Shown piece after piece: positions 54,125 to 62,620 of a DNA stretch of 64,000 nt. This DNA comes from Clostridium sp. CS001 (GTDB lineage: Bacteria; Bacillota; Clostridia; Clostridiales; Clostridiaceae), in contig NZ_JAIZZN010000016.1 in NCBI RefSeq assembly GCF_020443565.1, positions 23,838 through 87,837 of the forward strand. Reading direction: 5' to 3'. The notes under the pieces were generated by a model. The model was not told the origin of the DNA. It searched no databases and saw only the letters and a program-made list of their open reading frames with translations. The stretch's first letter is position 1, and each line of letters starts with the position of its first letter. Position numbers and translations under genes: made by a program.

Positions 54125-55523
54125 TATATTCACCCTTATCAAAAATGCTATTTGATATATTGTTAAGATCTTTTCTATATAATATGTCCTTAGCCTTAAA
54201 TGTTTCTAGAGTACCTAGAGGAAACAAATATGGATATCCACAACTTTCAAGTCCTGCAAGATGAGAGACAAATATAAATAAGCCAATATAAAATCCTGGA
54301 AGTCCCAGTACGGATGAAAACAAAATAATAATTATATTCCATATAGATAGAGCCCCATATAGCTTAGGCACTAAAAAAGAAGATATAGATGCAATTGCAA
54401 CTATTATTATAGTACTTTGTGATGCAAGTCCCGCTCCCACTGCAGCATCACCCAGAATTAGAGCCCCAACAATACTCATTGACTGACCTACTGGCTGTGG
54501 CAATCTTATCCCTGCCTCCCTAAGTAATTCAAAGAAAAAGGTCATTAAAAGTAGTTCAATAACTGTAGGTAGCGGTACCCCAGCTCTAGAAACCGCAAGT
54601 CTTACTGCAAAAACTGCTGGGATAAGCGAAAAGTGGAAAGTAGTAATAGCCAAATATAACCCTGGTAAAAGACTTGATAAAAAGAAGCTAGCTACTCTCA
54701 TAATTCTTGATACATTACCAAAATATTTATTTGAATAATAATCATCTGGTGATTGGAAATTATCTATAAAAAAATAAGGTGCAGTAATCACAAAGGGGGT
54801 TCCATCCACAATTATCGCTATTTTCCCTTCTAAAAGCTTTGATGCCACAACATCTGGTTTTTCAGTAGATCCTATTGTATCAAAAGCTGTATGTTTATTT
54901 TTTAATTCTTCCTCAATATAATTTGTGTCTAATATAAACTCTAACTTTATATTGGCAACCTTTTTTCTTATATAATCTACAAGTTTCTTTGGTGCTACAT
55001 CTTCTATAAAGCACATAACAACTACTGTGTTAGATTTACTCCCTATTGAAAATGTCTCAAACTTTAAATTTGAATTTTTTATTTTTCGTCGTATCAACGA
55101 GACATTATCTACAAAAGCTTCTGTAAATCCTTCTCTCGGCCCTTTTATTACATTTTCTGTAACGGGAATTCCAACACTACGCCTTACAAACCCCTTGGCC
55201 TCACAATAAATTGCTTTATTTGCAAAAGAAAATATAAGTACCAAATCTCCGGATAAAATGTGTATTATAGCTTCATCATTACTATTAATATCTCCAATGC
55301 AATTGGCGGTTAATACTTCTTTTTTTATATACTCTATATCTGCAGTTTGAATTTCTCTTTCTATTAGAGGATTAAATATATATTCACTAATAAATTTAGA
55401 ATCGCACAAATCATCAATAAATACGCCATATATTAATCCTACAGTGCATTCTATCTCTCGAAACTTTACATCATAGCTATTTTTTAGTTTTTCTTTGATA
55501 TAATCTATATTTATATTTTCCAT
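54117..55523 (-). CDS. gerKA: Spore germination receptor A-subunit (GerA family)
   Basis: 468 residues. A soluble N-terminal half (about 1-240, with RRSVGIPVTENVIKGPREGF) precedes five or so membrane helices including PQPVGQSMSIVGALILGDAA, the family hallmark. C-terminal tail SHLAGLESCGYPYLFPLG. ATG at 55521-55523 behind AGGGTGATT. Overlaps the GerC gene and is divergent from GerB by 118 bases. Needed for nutrient-triggered germination. Confidence 0.94.
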   Translation of the reverse strand: MENINIDYIKEKLKNSYDVKFREIECTVGLIYGVFIDDLCDSKFISEYIFNPLIEREIQTADIEYIKKEVLTANCIGDINSNDEAIIHILSGDLVLIFSFANKAIYCEAKGFVRRSVGIPVTENVIKGPREGFTEAFVDNVSLIRRKIKNSNLKFETFSIGSKSNTVVVMCFIEDVAPKKLVDYIRKKVANIKLEFILDTNYIEEELKNKHTAFDTIGSTEKPDVVASKLLEGKIAIIVDGTPFVITAPYFFIDNFQSPDDYYSNKYFGNVSRIMRVASFFLSSLLPGLYLAITTFHFSLIPAVFAVRLAVSRAGVPLPTVIELLLMTFFFELLREAGIRLPQPVGQSMSIVGALILGDAAVGAGLASQSTIIIVAIASISSFLVPKLYGALSIWNIIIILFSSVLGLPGFYIGLFIFVSHLAGLESCGYPYLFPLGTLETFKAKDILYRKDLNNISNSIFDKGEYNE

Positions 55524-55641
55524 TTTAATCACCCTAATTATTATTTGTAATATTTAAGTTTAATATTCTGAAATTGGTAAATACTACAAGTATATTGTAA
55601 ATTTTGTTGTGATTTATCACAGCATTAAATAAGGAGAAAAA

Positions 55642-56706
55642 ATGGATAAGCTAAATACAAAACATTTAATGTTCCTAATTTGGGGAACTTCCATTGTATC
55701 TATGAAAACTTACCCCAATGTATTTAATTCAGAAGCAGGTAGAGATTCCTGGATTTCAGTTATTATTTCTTCAATTATCTTACTCTTATATTTTGTTTAT
55801 ATACTTTTCGTTTGTAAAAAAACAAACTGCTATAATATGGATGATATCTATCGCAAAGCTTTAGGTAAAACTATGGGAGATTTCTTTTTAATACTATTTG
55901 TCATAACTCTAATTATTACCTTAATAGAAAGTTCATCAGTAGAAGCAAATGCAATGCATGTAAATATGCTTTCTGACACTCCCCCCTGGTTCTTTCTTTT
56001 GTTTCTAGTAATACCAGCCATATACATTGCGAAAAAAGGTACTAGGGCAATAGTTATAGTTACTATTATAGGCATATGTCTTATAATGCTAGCCGGTATA
56101 AATCTAGGAGTTCTTACCACTAAATATAAAAAGGTAAGTTACTTACTTCCTATAATGGCTAATGGCATCACGGTGCCTTTTGTTTTATCTATAATAAAAG
56201 CACTTGGGTGCTATAGTGGAATAGCTATTTGTATTCCATTCTTATCTAAATTAGCTAACAAATCAAAGACCAAAAGATACTCCATAATCGCAATATTAAT
56301 TGTAATCCAAATGGAAATCGTAGCTAATATTGGTACCCTCACTACCTTCGGAATAAGCAGAACCTTGAACCTTAGCTATCCCAAGCTCACACAAACTCAA
56401 CTAGTTAGTTATTTTGACTTTTTAGAGTTTGGAGAGCTTTATGTAATGCTTCAAATGGTGGGTGGATGGTTTATTAAATATGTATTAACACTAAGTGCAA
56501 TACTGATATTATTAAAAAAACTCTCGTTTCTTAACAAATATACAATATATATTATTAGTTTATTTGTGTTCATAGTTTCCTTTTTTGTTTCCGCTAAAAT
56601 AATAACATTATATAAATTTTTAAACTTTTACGTCTATTTTTCTGCAATAAGTTTTATGTTAATACCAACAATAATCTTTAGCATCTTTTACTTTAAGAAC
56701 AAATAG
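55642..56706 (+). CDS. gerKB: Spore germination receptor B-subunit (GerB permease family)
   Basis: 354 residues, about ten membrane helices (for example FLILFVITLIITLIESSSVE, WFFLLFLVIPAIYIAKKG, IVVTIIGICLIMLAGINLG). The family belongs to the APC-like superfamily and probably binds the germinant. The gene is divergent from gerKA-gerKC with 118 bases between starts, unlike the single-operon A-B-C or A-C-B order in bacilli. ATG behind AAGGAG. Matches the split gerK arrangement I recall from C. perfringens. Confidence 0.93.
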   Translation: MDKLNTKHLMFLIWGTSIVSMKTYPNVFNSEAGRDSWISVIISSIILLLYFVYILFVCKKTNCYNMDDIYRKALGKTMGDFFLILFVITLIITLIESSSVEANAMHVNMLSDTPPWFFLLFLVIPAIYIAKKGTRAIVIVTIIGICLIMLAGINLGVLTTKYKKVSYLLPIMANGITVPFVLSIIKALGCYSGIAICIPFLSKLANKSKTKRYSIIAILIVIQMEIVANIGTLTTFGISRTLNLSYPKLTQTQLVSYFDFLEFGELYVMLQMVGGWFIKYVLTLSAILILLKKLSFLNKYTIYIISLFVFIVSFFVSAKIITLYKFLNFYVYFSAISFMLIPTIIFSIFYFKNK

Positions 56707-56792
56707 TGCCACCCACGTGGCAAGTGGCAAAAGTGACAATCTCTAGCATATAGATGTTATCCACATCCACTTCCACAAATTGTTTCCTATAT

Positions 56793-56834
56793 AACAAAAA
56801 AGAGGAGTAATATTTATCTTATATTACTTCTCTT
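56793..56834 (-). terminator. Terminator of the ECF S-component gene
   Basis: AGAGGAGTAATAT and ATATTACTTCTCTT pair; the minus strand then reads six Ts. Confidence 0.75.
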
Positions 56835-56856
56835 ACTTCTCTTACTTCTCTTACTT
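56824..56856 (+). repeat. Short tandem repeat TTACTTCTC
   Basis: Three exact 9-bp units plus a 6-base partial, continuous with the terminator stem. Probably slippage-prone. Confidence 0.7.
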
Positions 56857-56907
56857 ATGAAATTACATATTAATAACTTTAGCATCTACATCTCATAAAC
56901 AATTATC

Positions 56908-57456
56908 TTATCTTCCAATTTTATTTTTTAATGCTGCTATTAAAGGTAGTGCCAAAACTATTCCACCCACTACTTGGAGTATGTTAGTAGGTATGTCCTT
57001 TAAGGAAACAATTAGTGATTGAGCAAATGTAAATGTCATATCTTTAGACATAAATGTTAGTATAATTGCCCCACCTAAATAATATGCCGCAATCATGAAT
57101 AATCCTGATACAACAAAAGCAAATATATTATTTGGAATATTATTTCCATTGTACCCTTTCCTATAGGCGATAGTTCCAGCGATATAAGCCATAATACCTT
57201 TTATAACGAAGGTGAATGGCGCCCAGGTTGTATATCCAGACATTAAATCAAACAAACACATACCAACAGAAGATGATATAGCTGCTTTCTTTCTTCCAAA
57301 CAATATAGCTGCTAAGAAAATCATACTATCTCCGAAATGAAGAACTCCCATAAAAGTTGGAAAGTGTATAACCGAGGTTGCTATGAATGTAATTGCTGCC
57401 ATCAGACTAATCTGTACTATATCAATAGTTTTAATTGATGATACCTTATTTTCCAT
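56908..57456 (-). CDS. ECF transporter S component
   Basis: 182 residues, about six membrane helices (IDIVQISLMAAITFIATSVI, LHFGDSMIFLAAILFG, AAISSSVGMCLFDLMSGY, WAPFTFVIKGIMAYIAGTIA, AFVVSGLFMIAAYYLGGAI, NILQVVGGIVLALPL). The overall plan and length fit the vitamin-binding S component of ECF transporters; the substrate (riboflavin-, queuosine- or pyridoxal-type) is not clear. No T or A/A' components are encoded here, so it would share the genomic ECF module. ATG behind GGGGGAAAT. No riboswitch is evident upstream. Confidence 0.85.
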   Translation of the reverse strand: MENKVSSIKTIDIVQISLMAAITFIATSVIHFPTFMGVLHFGDSMIFLAAILFGRKKAAISSSVGMCLFDLMSGYTTWAPFTFVIKGIMAYIAGTIAYRKGYNGNNIPNNIFAFVVSGLFMIAAYYLGGAIILTFMSKDMTFTFAQSLIVSLKDIPTNILQVVGGIVLALPLIAALKNKIGR

Positions 57457-57649
57457 GTATTTCCCCCTAAATTTAATCTTTAATACTTAATTAACTCTTA
57501 CTCTAATATTATTATATACCATATTATCTTTTTATCAAATGTACCCATACGCTTAATATTAATATGGTTGCATACGTATTTTGCATATACATGAATGAAT
57601 TAATAGATACTATACTTAGTACTTACTAATTTAATAATGGAGGTAACCC

Positions 57650-57805
57650 ATGACATTTTTACGTTGGCTTGGTGGATTTATTGTTCTATTTTGGTTAATG
57701 GGAGTAATCTTAAGTATTGGTGGAAATTTAATTAATATACTACTATTAACTGCTTCAGCCGTATTTATAATTGATGCTATTACCAATAGAAGAAAAAGCA
57801 TGTAA
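57650..57805 (+). CDS. Tiny membrane protein, lmo0937 type (51 residues)
   Basis: An ATG at 57650 behind TGGAGG opens a 51-codon frame: FLRWLGGFIVLFWLMGVILS, then a second helix (NLINILLLTASAVFIIDAI) and a basic RRK end. Two helices with a Gly between, as in the lmo0937/YqaE-like small membrane family. Probably stress related in others, but no function is proven. Strong terminator follows. Confidence 0.75.
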   Translation: MTFLRWLGGFIVLFWLMGVILSIGGNLINILLLTASAVFIIDAITNRRKSM

Positions 57806-57820
57806 AAGCTTATTTACGCA

Positions 57821-57859
57821 AAAAAACTCTCTTGAATTCACTTCAAGAGAGTTTTTTTT
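57821..57859. terminator. Bidirectional terminator (small membrane protein / prfC)
   Basis: AAAAACTCTCTTGAA and TTCAAGAGAGTTTTT with a short loop, A- and T-runs on both sides. Confidence 0.92.
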
Positions 57860-57880
57860 ATAATTATTGTTATGATATTA

Positions 57881-59476
57881 CTAGTCGTTATTTTTACCCA
57901 TATCTGATAAAATCAAGCCTTTATTATGATCTAAAGCCCAACTAATACCCCAATCATTTTGGAATACTAATAAGTCTCTATCCTTAAAATCTTTAACAAT
58001 TCTAGTATCACTGCTTAAATTTAGCTTATCTACATCTATATTACTATTTTCAATCCATCTTATCTGAGTAAATGATAGCCTATCCATCTTAATATCTACG
58101 TTATATTCATTTTTAAGTCTGAATTCTAACACCTCAAACTGTAATACTCCTACAACTCCAACTATTACCTGTTCTATTCCTATGTGAAGTTCCTTAAATA
58201 CCTGAATTGCACCTTCTTGAGCTATTTGTGTTACTCCCTTTATAAATTGCTTTCTCTTCATAGTATCTATAGTTCTCACCCTTGCAAAAAATTCTGGTGC
58301 AAAAGTTGGTATTCCTTCAAACTTAAATTTATTTGAAGAAGTACACAAGGTATCTCCTATACTAAATATTCCTGGATCAAAAACCCCAATGATATCTCCT
58401 GCATAAGCCTCATCCACTATTTCCCTATCCTGTGCTAGAAACTGTTGTGGCTGAGCTAACTTCATTTTATTGCCACCTTGTACATGATAAACATCCATAC
58501 CCTTTTCAAAAGATCCAGAACAAATTCTCATAAAGGCAATTCTATCCCTGTGAGCTTTATTCATATTAGCTTGAATTTTAAATACAAAGGCAGAAAAGTC
58601 TTTACTGAAAACATCAATCTTTCCTATATTTGAATTTCTTGGTAATGGTGGTGATGTTAATTGTAAAAAATTATCTAAGAAAGGCTCAACACCAAAATTA
58701 GTTAATGCACTTCCAAAGAATACCGGTGTAAGTTCTCCTGCAGTCACTTTGTTTAAATCAAATTCATCTCCTGCTATATCTAAAAGCTCAATGTCTTCTA
58801 GGAGCTTCTCGTATAGTGCTTCACCAACAAATTCAATTGCTTTTTCGTCATCAATATTGATTTTTGTCTCTTTAGCCTCTATTTGGCCATGCTTTCCATC
58901 TTGAAAAACAATGATTTCCTTTGTTCGTCTATCATAAACACCTTTAAAATCTACTCCGCAACCTATTGGCCAGTTTATTGGATAAGACTTAATTCCAAGT
59001 TCATTTTCTATCTCTTCCATAAGTTCAAAGGTATCTCTAGTTTCTCTGTCCATTTTGTTAACGAAAGTAAATATAGGTATCTCTCTAATGCTACAAACAT
59101 GGAATAGTTTTCTTGTTTGTGCTTCTATTCCTTTTGCACCATCAATAACCATTACCGCACTATCTGCTGCCATTAGGGTCCTATAAGTATCTTCACTAAA
59201 GTCTTGATGCCCTGGGGTATCAAGTATGTTTATGCAAAAATCATTATAATTAAATTGCATAACGGAAGAACTAACAGAAATACCTCTCTGCTTTTCTATT
59301 TCCATCCAATCCGAAACTGCATGTTTAGATGCCTTTCTAGCCTTAACTGAACCTGCAAGTCTTATTGCTCCTCCATATAATAATAACTTTTCTGTAAGCG
59401 TAGTCTTCCCAGCATCTGGATGCGAAATTATAGCAAAGGTTCTTCTCTTTTGAATCTCTTTTATGTAATCTATCAA
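57881..59476 (-). CDS. prfC: Peptide chain release factor 3
   Basis: 531-residue translational GTPase that recycles RF1/RF2 after termination. G1 AIISHPDAGKTTLTEKLL, G2/switch GISVSSSVMQFNY, G3 ILDTPGHQDFSEDTYRTL, G4 FVNKMDRE. Domains 2 and 3 follow (GVVGVLQFEVLEFRLKNEYN). Start TTG at 59474-59476 behind AGGAGGTAATAA. Complete. Monocistronic, convergent with the small membrane protein gene. Confidence 0.96.
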   Translation of the reverse strand: MIDYIKEIQKRRTFAIISHPDAGKTTLTEKLLLYGGAIRLAGSVKARKASKHAVSDWMEIEKQRGISVSSSVMQFNYNDFCINILDTPGHQDFSEDTYRTLMAADSAVMVIDGAKGIEAQTRKLFHVCSIREIPIFTFVNKMDRETRDTFELMEEIENELGIKSYPINWPIGCGVDFKGVYDRRTKEIIVFQDGKHGQIEAKETKINIDDEKAIEFVGEALYEKLLEDIELLDIAGDEFDLNKVTAGELTPVFFGSALTNFGVEPFLDNFLQLTSPPLPRNSNIGKIDVFSKDFSAFVFKIQANMNKAHRDRIAFMRICSGSFEKGMDVYHVQGGNKMKLAQPQQFLAQDREIVDEAYAGDIIGVFDPGIFSIGDTLCTSSNKFKFEGIPTFAPEFFARVRTIDTMKRKQFIKGVTQIAQEGAIQVFKELHIGIEQVIVGVVGVLQFEVLEFRLKNEYNVDIKMDRLSFTQIRWIENSNIDVDKLNLSSDTRIVKDFKDRDLLVFQNDWGISWALDHNKGLILSDMGKNND

Positions 59477-59666
59477 GGTTTATTACCTCCTTTTTTAATA
59501 TTTTTTAGCTATGTACTAAAAATATATATTCCTAAAATCACTATCAACATTCTCGGTGATTTTAAAATTTCTTTTCTAATTTCTCTACCTACTGATTTTA
59601 GCTTTTCTGAGCATGTATGTCAACTACGCTTGTACTTTGCAAATAAAAAAAGTGGGTAAAGTATGA

Positions 59667-59710
59667 GATTTCTCCTGCGTGCCTTGCAAAAGAGCTTGAA
59701 ACCTGAAATT
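59667..59710 (+). repeat. R1 structured repeat, copy c (partial, diverged)
   Basis: TTTCTCCTGCGTGCCTTGCAAAAGAGCTTGAAACCTGAAAT matches the reverse complement of the right arm of copy b (TTTCTCCTACGTGCCTTGCAATAATAGCTGGAAGCTGGAAAT) at most positions. No clear partner arm upstream. The rest of the 59477-59909 gap shows only an extended -10-like TGGTATAAT near 59808. Confidence 0.6.
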
Positions 59711-59909
59711 ACATTCTTTCTGTTTAGCTTGAATTAATTGTATACGGTGTTTTAATTAAAAAAATAATTATAACCATTCTTTTGATTGTATTTATAACTG
59801 TTCAATTGGTATAATATATATTATATGATAAAATTAATAATGTTTTTATAGATTAATATGTGAGTATTCATAATAAACTTTCAGATAATCGTGATAGGGG
59901 GAGACCATT

Positions 59910-60398
59910 ATGTCAAAAGTAGCACTTTTAATAATAGACATGCAAAAGGATTGTAAAGAAGCCACATCTTGTAAGGCATCCTTTGAAAATTCGGTAGAAT
60001 ATATTAATGAAATCAGTGAATATTTCCGTACAAAAAAACATCCTGTGATAATCATACAGGATCTTGAGTCAGGCGGACCAGATACTGAAGGCTTTAAATG
60101 TGTAGAAGAATTAATAGTATCAGACAATGATTTTTTTGTACATAAAACCTATAACAATGCCTTTTGGGAAACGGAACTAGATTCTATTCTAAAAAATCAA
60201 GGTGTAGACTGTGTTATTGTAAGTGGCTTTGCAGTAGAGTATTGCGTTCTCTTTACTTACAATGGCGCTATTGAAAGAGGTTATAATACTTTCTTGCTTC
60301 AAAATGGTGTATGTGGATTTGATGATGATGAAATTAAACGCATTCAATTATTAAGATCTGTTGTAAGCTACAAAGCACTTGAGTATTTTTTGAAGTAA
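59910..60398 (+). CDS. Isochorismatase-like cysteine hydrolase
   Basis: 162 residues. Opening ALLIIDMQKDC (catalytic Asp), mid-protein VHKTYNNAFWETELDSIL (the Lys), and the nucleophile in VSGFAVEYCVLFTYNGAIERG. The triad of Asp, Lys, Cys typical for this hydrolase family (nicotinamidase, isochorismatase and others) is complete; substrate not assigned. ATG behind GGGGGAGA. Own terminator; not linked to neighbours. Confidence 0.9.
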   Translation: MSKVALLIIDMQKDCKEATSCKASFENSVEYINEISEYFRTKKHPVIIIQDLESGGPDTEGFKCVEELIVSDNDFFVHKTYNNAFWETELDSILKNQGVDCVIVSGFAVEYCVLFTYNGAIERGYNTFLLQNGVCGFDDDEIKRIQLLRSVVSYKALEYFLK

Positions 60399-60407
60399 AC
60401 TAAATTG

Positions 60408-60440
60408 TATGCTAACTATTTAGTTAGCATATTTTTTTTT
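60408..60440 (+). terminator. Terminator of the cysteine hydrolase gene
   Basis: TATGCTAAC pairs perfectly with GTTAGCATA and is followed by nine or more Ts. Confidence 0.93.
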
Positions 60441-60469
60441 CACTTTTCGGTCCATTGCTCAAGACTTAA

Positions 60470-60913
60470 TCATGTTACTTCTTCTAATGTCTTTCCATCT
60501 ATAGAACTGTATGAACCATAAACTATATCATTAGGATATGAATATCCTCCAATGATTTCGCCCTCTGATAACATAACAAATACGTTTACCCCATTTTTTG
60601 TATTGTTATCTCTTTTTTGCAAAGTATGATTTTTTACTGTAAATTCATATACAATTACTTCTTTTCCAAAATACTTATCCGGTTCTACTGTTTGTACACC
60701 CCAATCCTGTTGATATGGTATAGTTTCCACTCCTCCAGAAAGTTTGATTTTCTCTAAAGTATACTTATGTATTTTTCCTTTTCTAGCTGTAATTTCATAT
60801 CCCTTAGCTTTGACATAATTCTCTGACCTCTTTTCATCACCAGCAACTTCTATATTACATCCTACAAAAGTTAAAATTATTAATCCAATTAAAAGTAATA
60901 CTAGCTTTTTCAT
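60470..60913 (-). CDS. Predicted lipoprotein, unknown
   Basis: 147 residues. Signal peptide MKKLVLLLIGLIILTFVG followed by Cys: a lipobox (FVGC). The mature part has no recognised domain; it is rich in Tyr/Val/Gly and ends GSYSSIDGKTLEEVT. Start ATG at 60911-60913 behind GGTGGAGGG. No linked genes: convergent with the hydrolase gene and divergent from the AraC regulator. Confidence 0.7.
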   Translation of the reverse strand: MKKLVLLLIGLIILTFVGCNIEVAGDEKRSENYVKAKGYEITARKGKIHKYTLEKIKLSGGVETIPYQQDWGVQTVEPDKYFGKEVIVYEFTVKNHTLQKRDNNTKNGVNVFVMLSEGEIIGGYSYPNDIVYGSYSSIDGKTLEEVT

Positions 60914-61047
60914 AAAACCCTCCACCTTATACTTAATTTCACGTTATATCTTCCTATATATTAGACAAAATAAAATACAATATGGTTTTGGATTTTTACA
61001 TAAATTCTAAAATAAATGCAAGAATAATATTTCAAACTAAGTTGATT

Positions 61048-61076
61048 CTGACAAAACTTTTAAATGCTAATATAGT
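61048..61076 (+). promoter_or_regulatory. Probable promoter of the AraC gene
   Basis: CTGACA (61048-61053), 17-base spacer, TATAGT (61071-61076), 28 bases ahead of the ATG. Confidence 0.6.
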
Positions 61077-61103
61077 AGTATAATAATGGAAGGAGGGATT
61101 AAC

Positions 61104-62003
61104 ATGGATTATCTGAGTATTATACTTGAAGCAACCCAATTTATACACAGCAAATATGACGAAAATATCTTAGTTGCCCACATATCTGAGTATGTATATC
61201 TTTCACCATCTTATTTTTCGAAGGTGTTCAGGATACTGACAGGTTACACGGTGAAAGAATACGTTAATCGATATCGTTTATACCAAGCAGCAACGGCACT
61301 TAAGGAAACTGACAAGAGAATCATCTCTATCGCCTTTGAAGCAGGGTTTTCGTCCCAGCAGTCATTTACTAAGAAATTTGTACAGCAATATAGAATTCCC
61401 CCGGCGCGTTTCAGGAGGCTAAATCCATTTATTGATCCTTTTCCTCCCAAAAATTTATTTATGGAAAGAGGTATAGCAATGGATTTAAAACAAAGTTTTG
61501 ACAATGTCCAATTTATCACAAAAGAAAGCTTCCTGGTAGTAGGAATTGAGACTGACATTAATTACAATATAGGTACTGACAACATAGGAGATTTATATGA
61601 CCGATGGAACAGTCAAAAATTGGTGGAACTAATTCCTGATCAAGTAAACTTCCCCGTAGAATATGGTATGGCTCATGAATCAGGAGAAGATGATACTGCT
61701 AAGTATATGATCGGCGTGGAAGTTTCCACACTTGAAAGCTTGCCGACCGGTCTGATTGCTCGTAGATTCGACACCTGCGAATACGCAGTGTTTGATACCA
61801 CTCTCGGCATGGAAACTAGCGGAGATTTTTGGAGGCATTTTTACAAGACATGGTTACGTGAGCAAGGTCTAGAACAACCTGAAGCGGTTTATACCAAGAA
61901 CAAAAATATTTTCTCAAGACTTCCTAGTTTTGAGGTATACGATGCTAATTTCAAAGACGAAACATCTAGAATTCAGATTTACGCACCTATTCTAAGAAAA
62001 TAA
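61104..62003 (+). CDS. AraC-family regulator with C-terminal GyrI-like domain
   Basis: 299 residues. Two helix-turn-helices at the N-terminus (VAHISEYVYLSPSYFSKVFR and ISIAFEAGFSSQQSFTKKF, ending YRIPPARFRR). A C-terminal GyrI-like effector domain (residues about 130-299; IGTDNIGDLYDRWNSQKLVE, GMAHESGEDDTAKYMIGVEV) probably binds an amphipathic drug-like ligand, as in Rob/BmrR-type proteins. ATG at 61104 behind GGAGGG. Divergent from the lipoprotein. Target genes not obvious; base composition is slightly less AT-rich than its neighbours, hinting at acquisition. Confidence 0.92.
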   Translation: MDYLSIILEATQFIHSKYDENILVAHISEYVYLSPSYFSKVFRILTGYTVKEYVNRYRLYQAATALKETDKRIISIAFEAGFSSQQSFTKKFVQQYRIPPARFRRLNPFIDPFPPKNLFMERGIAMDLKQSFDNVQFITKESFLVVGIETDINYNIGTDNIGDLYDRWNSQKLVELIPDQVNFPVEYGMAHESGEDDTAKYMIGVEVSTLESLPTGLIARRFDTCEYAVFDTTLGMETSGDFWRHFYKTWLREQGLEQPEAVYTKNKNIFSRLPSFEVYDANFKDETSRIQIYAPILRK

Positions 62004-62010
62004 TTATTTT

Positions 62011-62190
62011 TAACAACATTTTGGAAGCTTCAAGTCTTCCATCTTATATAAGTGTCAGTTACCTAGCCCAGAAAGGTTACTTTGGTGGCAGGATAACAAT
62101 TGAGAATTGTTATCTACACCAGAGGCCTACCCAGAGGTAAATCTGCTTCCAAAGTTGTTAATATTGCAGCATCGCAGATGATGATTTAAC
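62011..62190 (-). repeat. R2 repeat, copy f, with extended hairpin
   Basis: Read on the minus strand: ATCATCTGCGATGCTGCAATATTAACAAC (62154-62190), then CTTTGGAAGC, whose complement GCTTCCAAAATGTTGTT closes a stem of about 15 bp at 62011-62030. In between lie further stems (ATAACAATTCTCAATTGTTAT; CCTCTGGG). Same arrangement as copy b. It lies in the gap between converging araC and trpS genes. Confidence 0.65.
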
Positions 62191-62216
62191 ATTTAGAAAA
62201 GGAGAAAATTCCATAA

Positions 62217-62247
62217 GAGCCTTCAAGTGTAGAAGGTTCTTTTTTTG
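62217..62247. terminator. Terminator (AraC transcript)
   Basis: GAGCCTTC-AAGTGTA-GAAGGTTC then a seven-T run on the plus strand. Confidence 0.85.
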
Positions 62248-62337
62248 TGCACTGAAACTGTAAAACAATACAAATAGGCGTAGTTTCAGCTAAGTTGCTA
62301 TAGTAGGTACCAAGTGAACCCATTCCATTAAAATAAA

Positions 62338-62378
62338 AAACTATGCTGAACATTTTATAATTAGCATAGTCTTTTTGT
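62338..62378. terminator. Second hairpin terminator
   Basis: ACTATGCT pairs with AGCATAGT, with A-run and T-run flanks. A smaller CTGAAACT/AGTTTCAG stem precedes it. 62379-62551 shows nothing recognisable. Confidence 0.75.
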
Positions 62379-62551
62379 TATAAAAGCGATTGTGAAAAAT
62401 CCTGTTACTTCTTCTACTTCAATTTATAATAAAGATCCAGCTTAGCTGCAAAATATATTTGAGACAAGAGTCTAATCTCGTATAGAACAACAACCATCAA
62501 TCTACGATAACTCTCTCCCTCTTCACCCCTAGAATATCCCTAAATATAATC

Positions 62552-62617
62552 GAAGTATGAAATTTCTCCGGAGTGACTTGCAATAAGAAGCGTAGAAACC
62601 ATTGAAATTCCATACTC
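62552..62617 (-). repeat. R1 structured repeat, copy d (behind trpS)
   Basis: GAAGTATGAAATTTC and GAAATTCCATACTCC pair (two wobble positions). They enclose TCCGGAGTGACTTGCAATAA-GAAGCG, nearly identical to copy a. It ends three bases from the trpS stop codon. Confidence 0.7.
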
Positions 62618-62620
62618 CTT

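Noticed and set aside
62186..62323. Minus-strand frame of 45 codons between araC and trpS
   Set aside because: It runs through a terminator hairpin and the R2 element and has no ribosome site; likely a by-product of the repeats.
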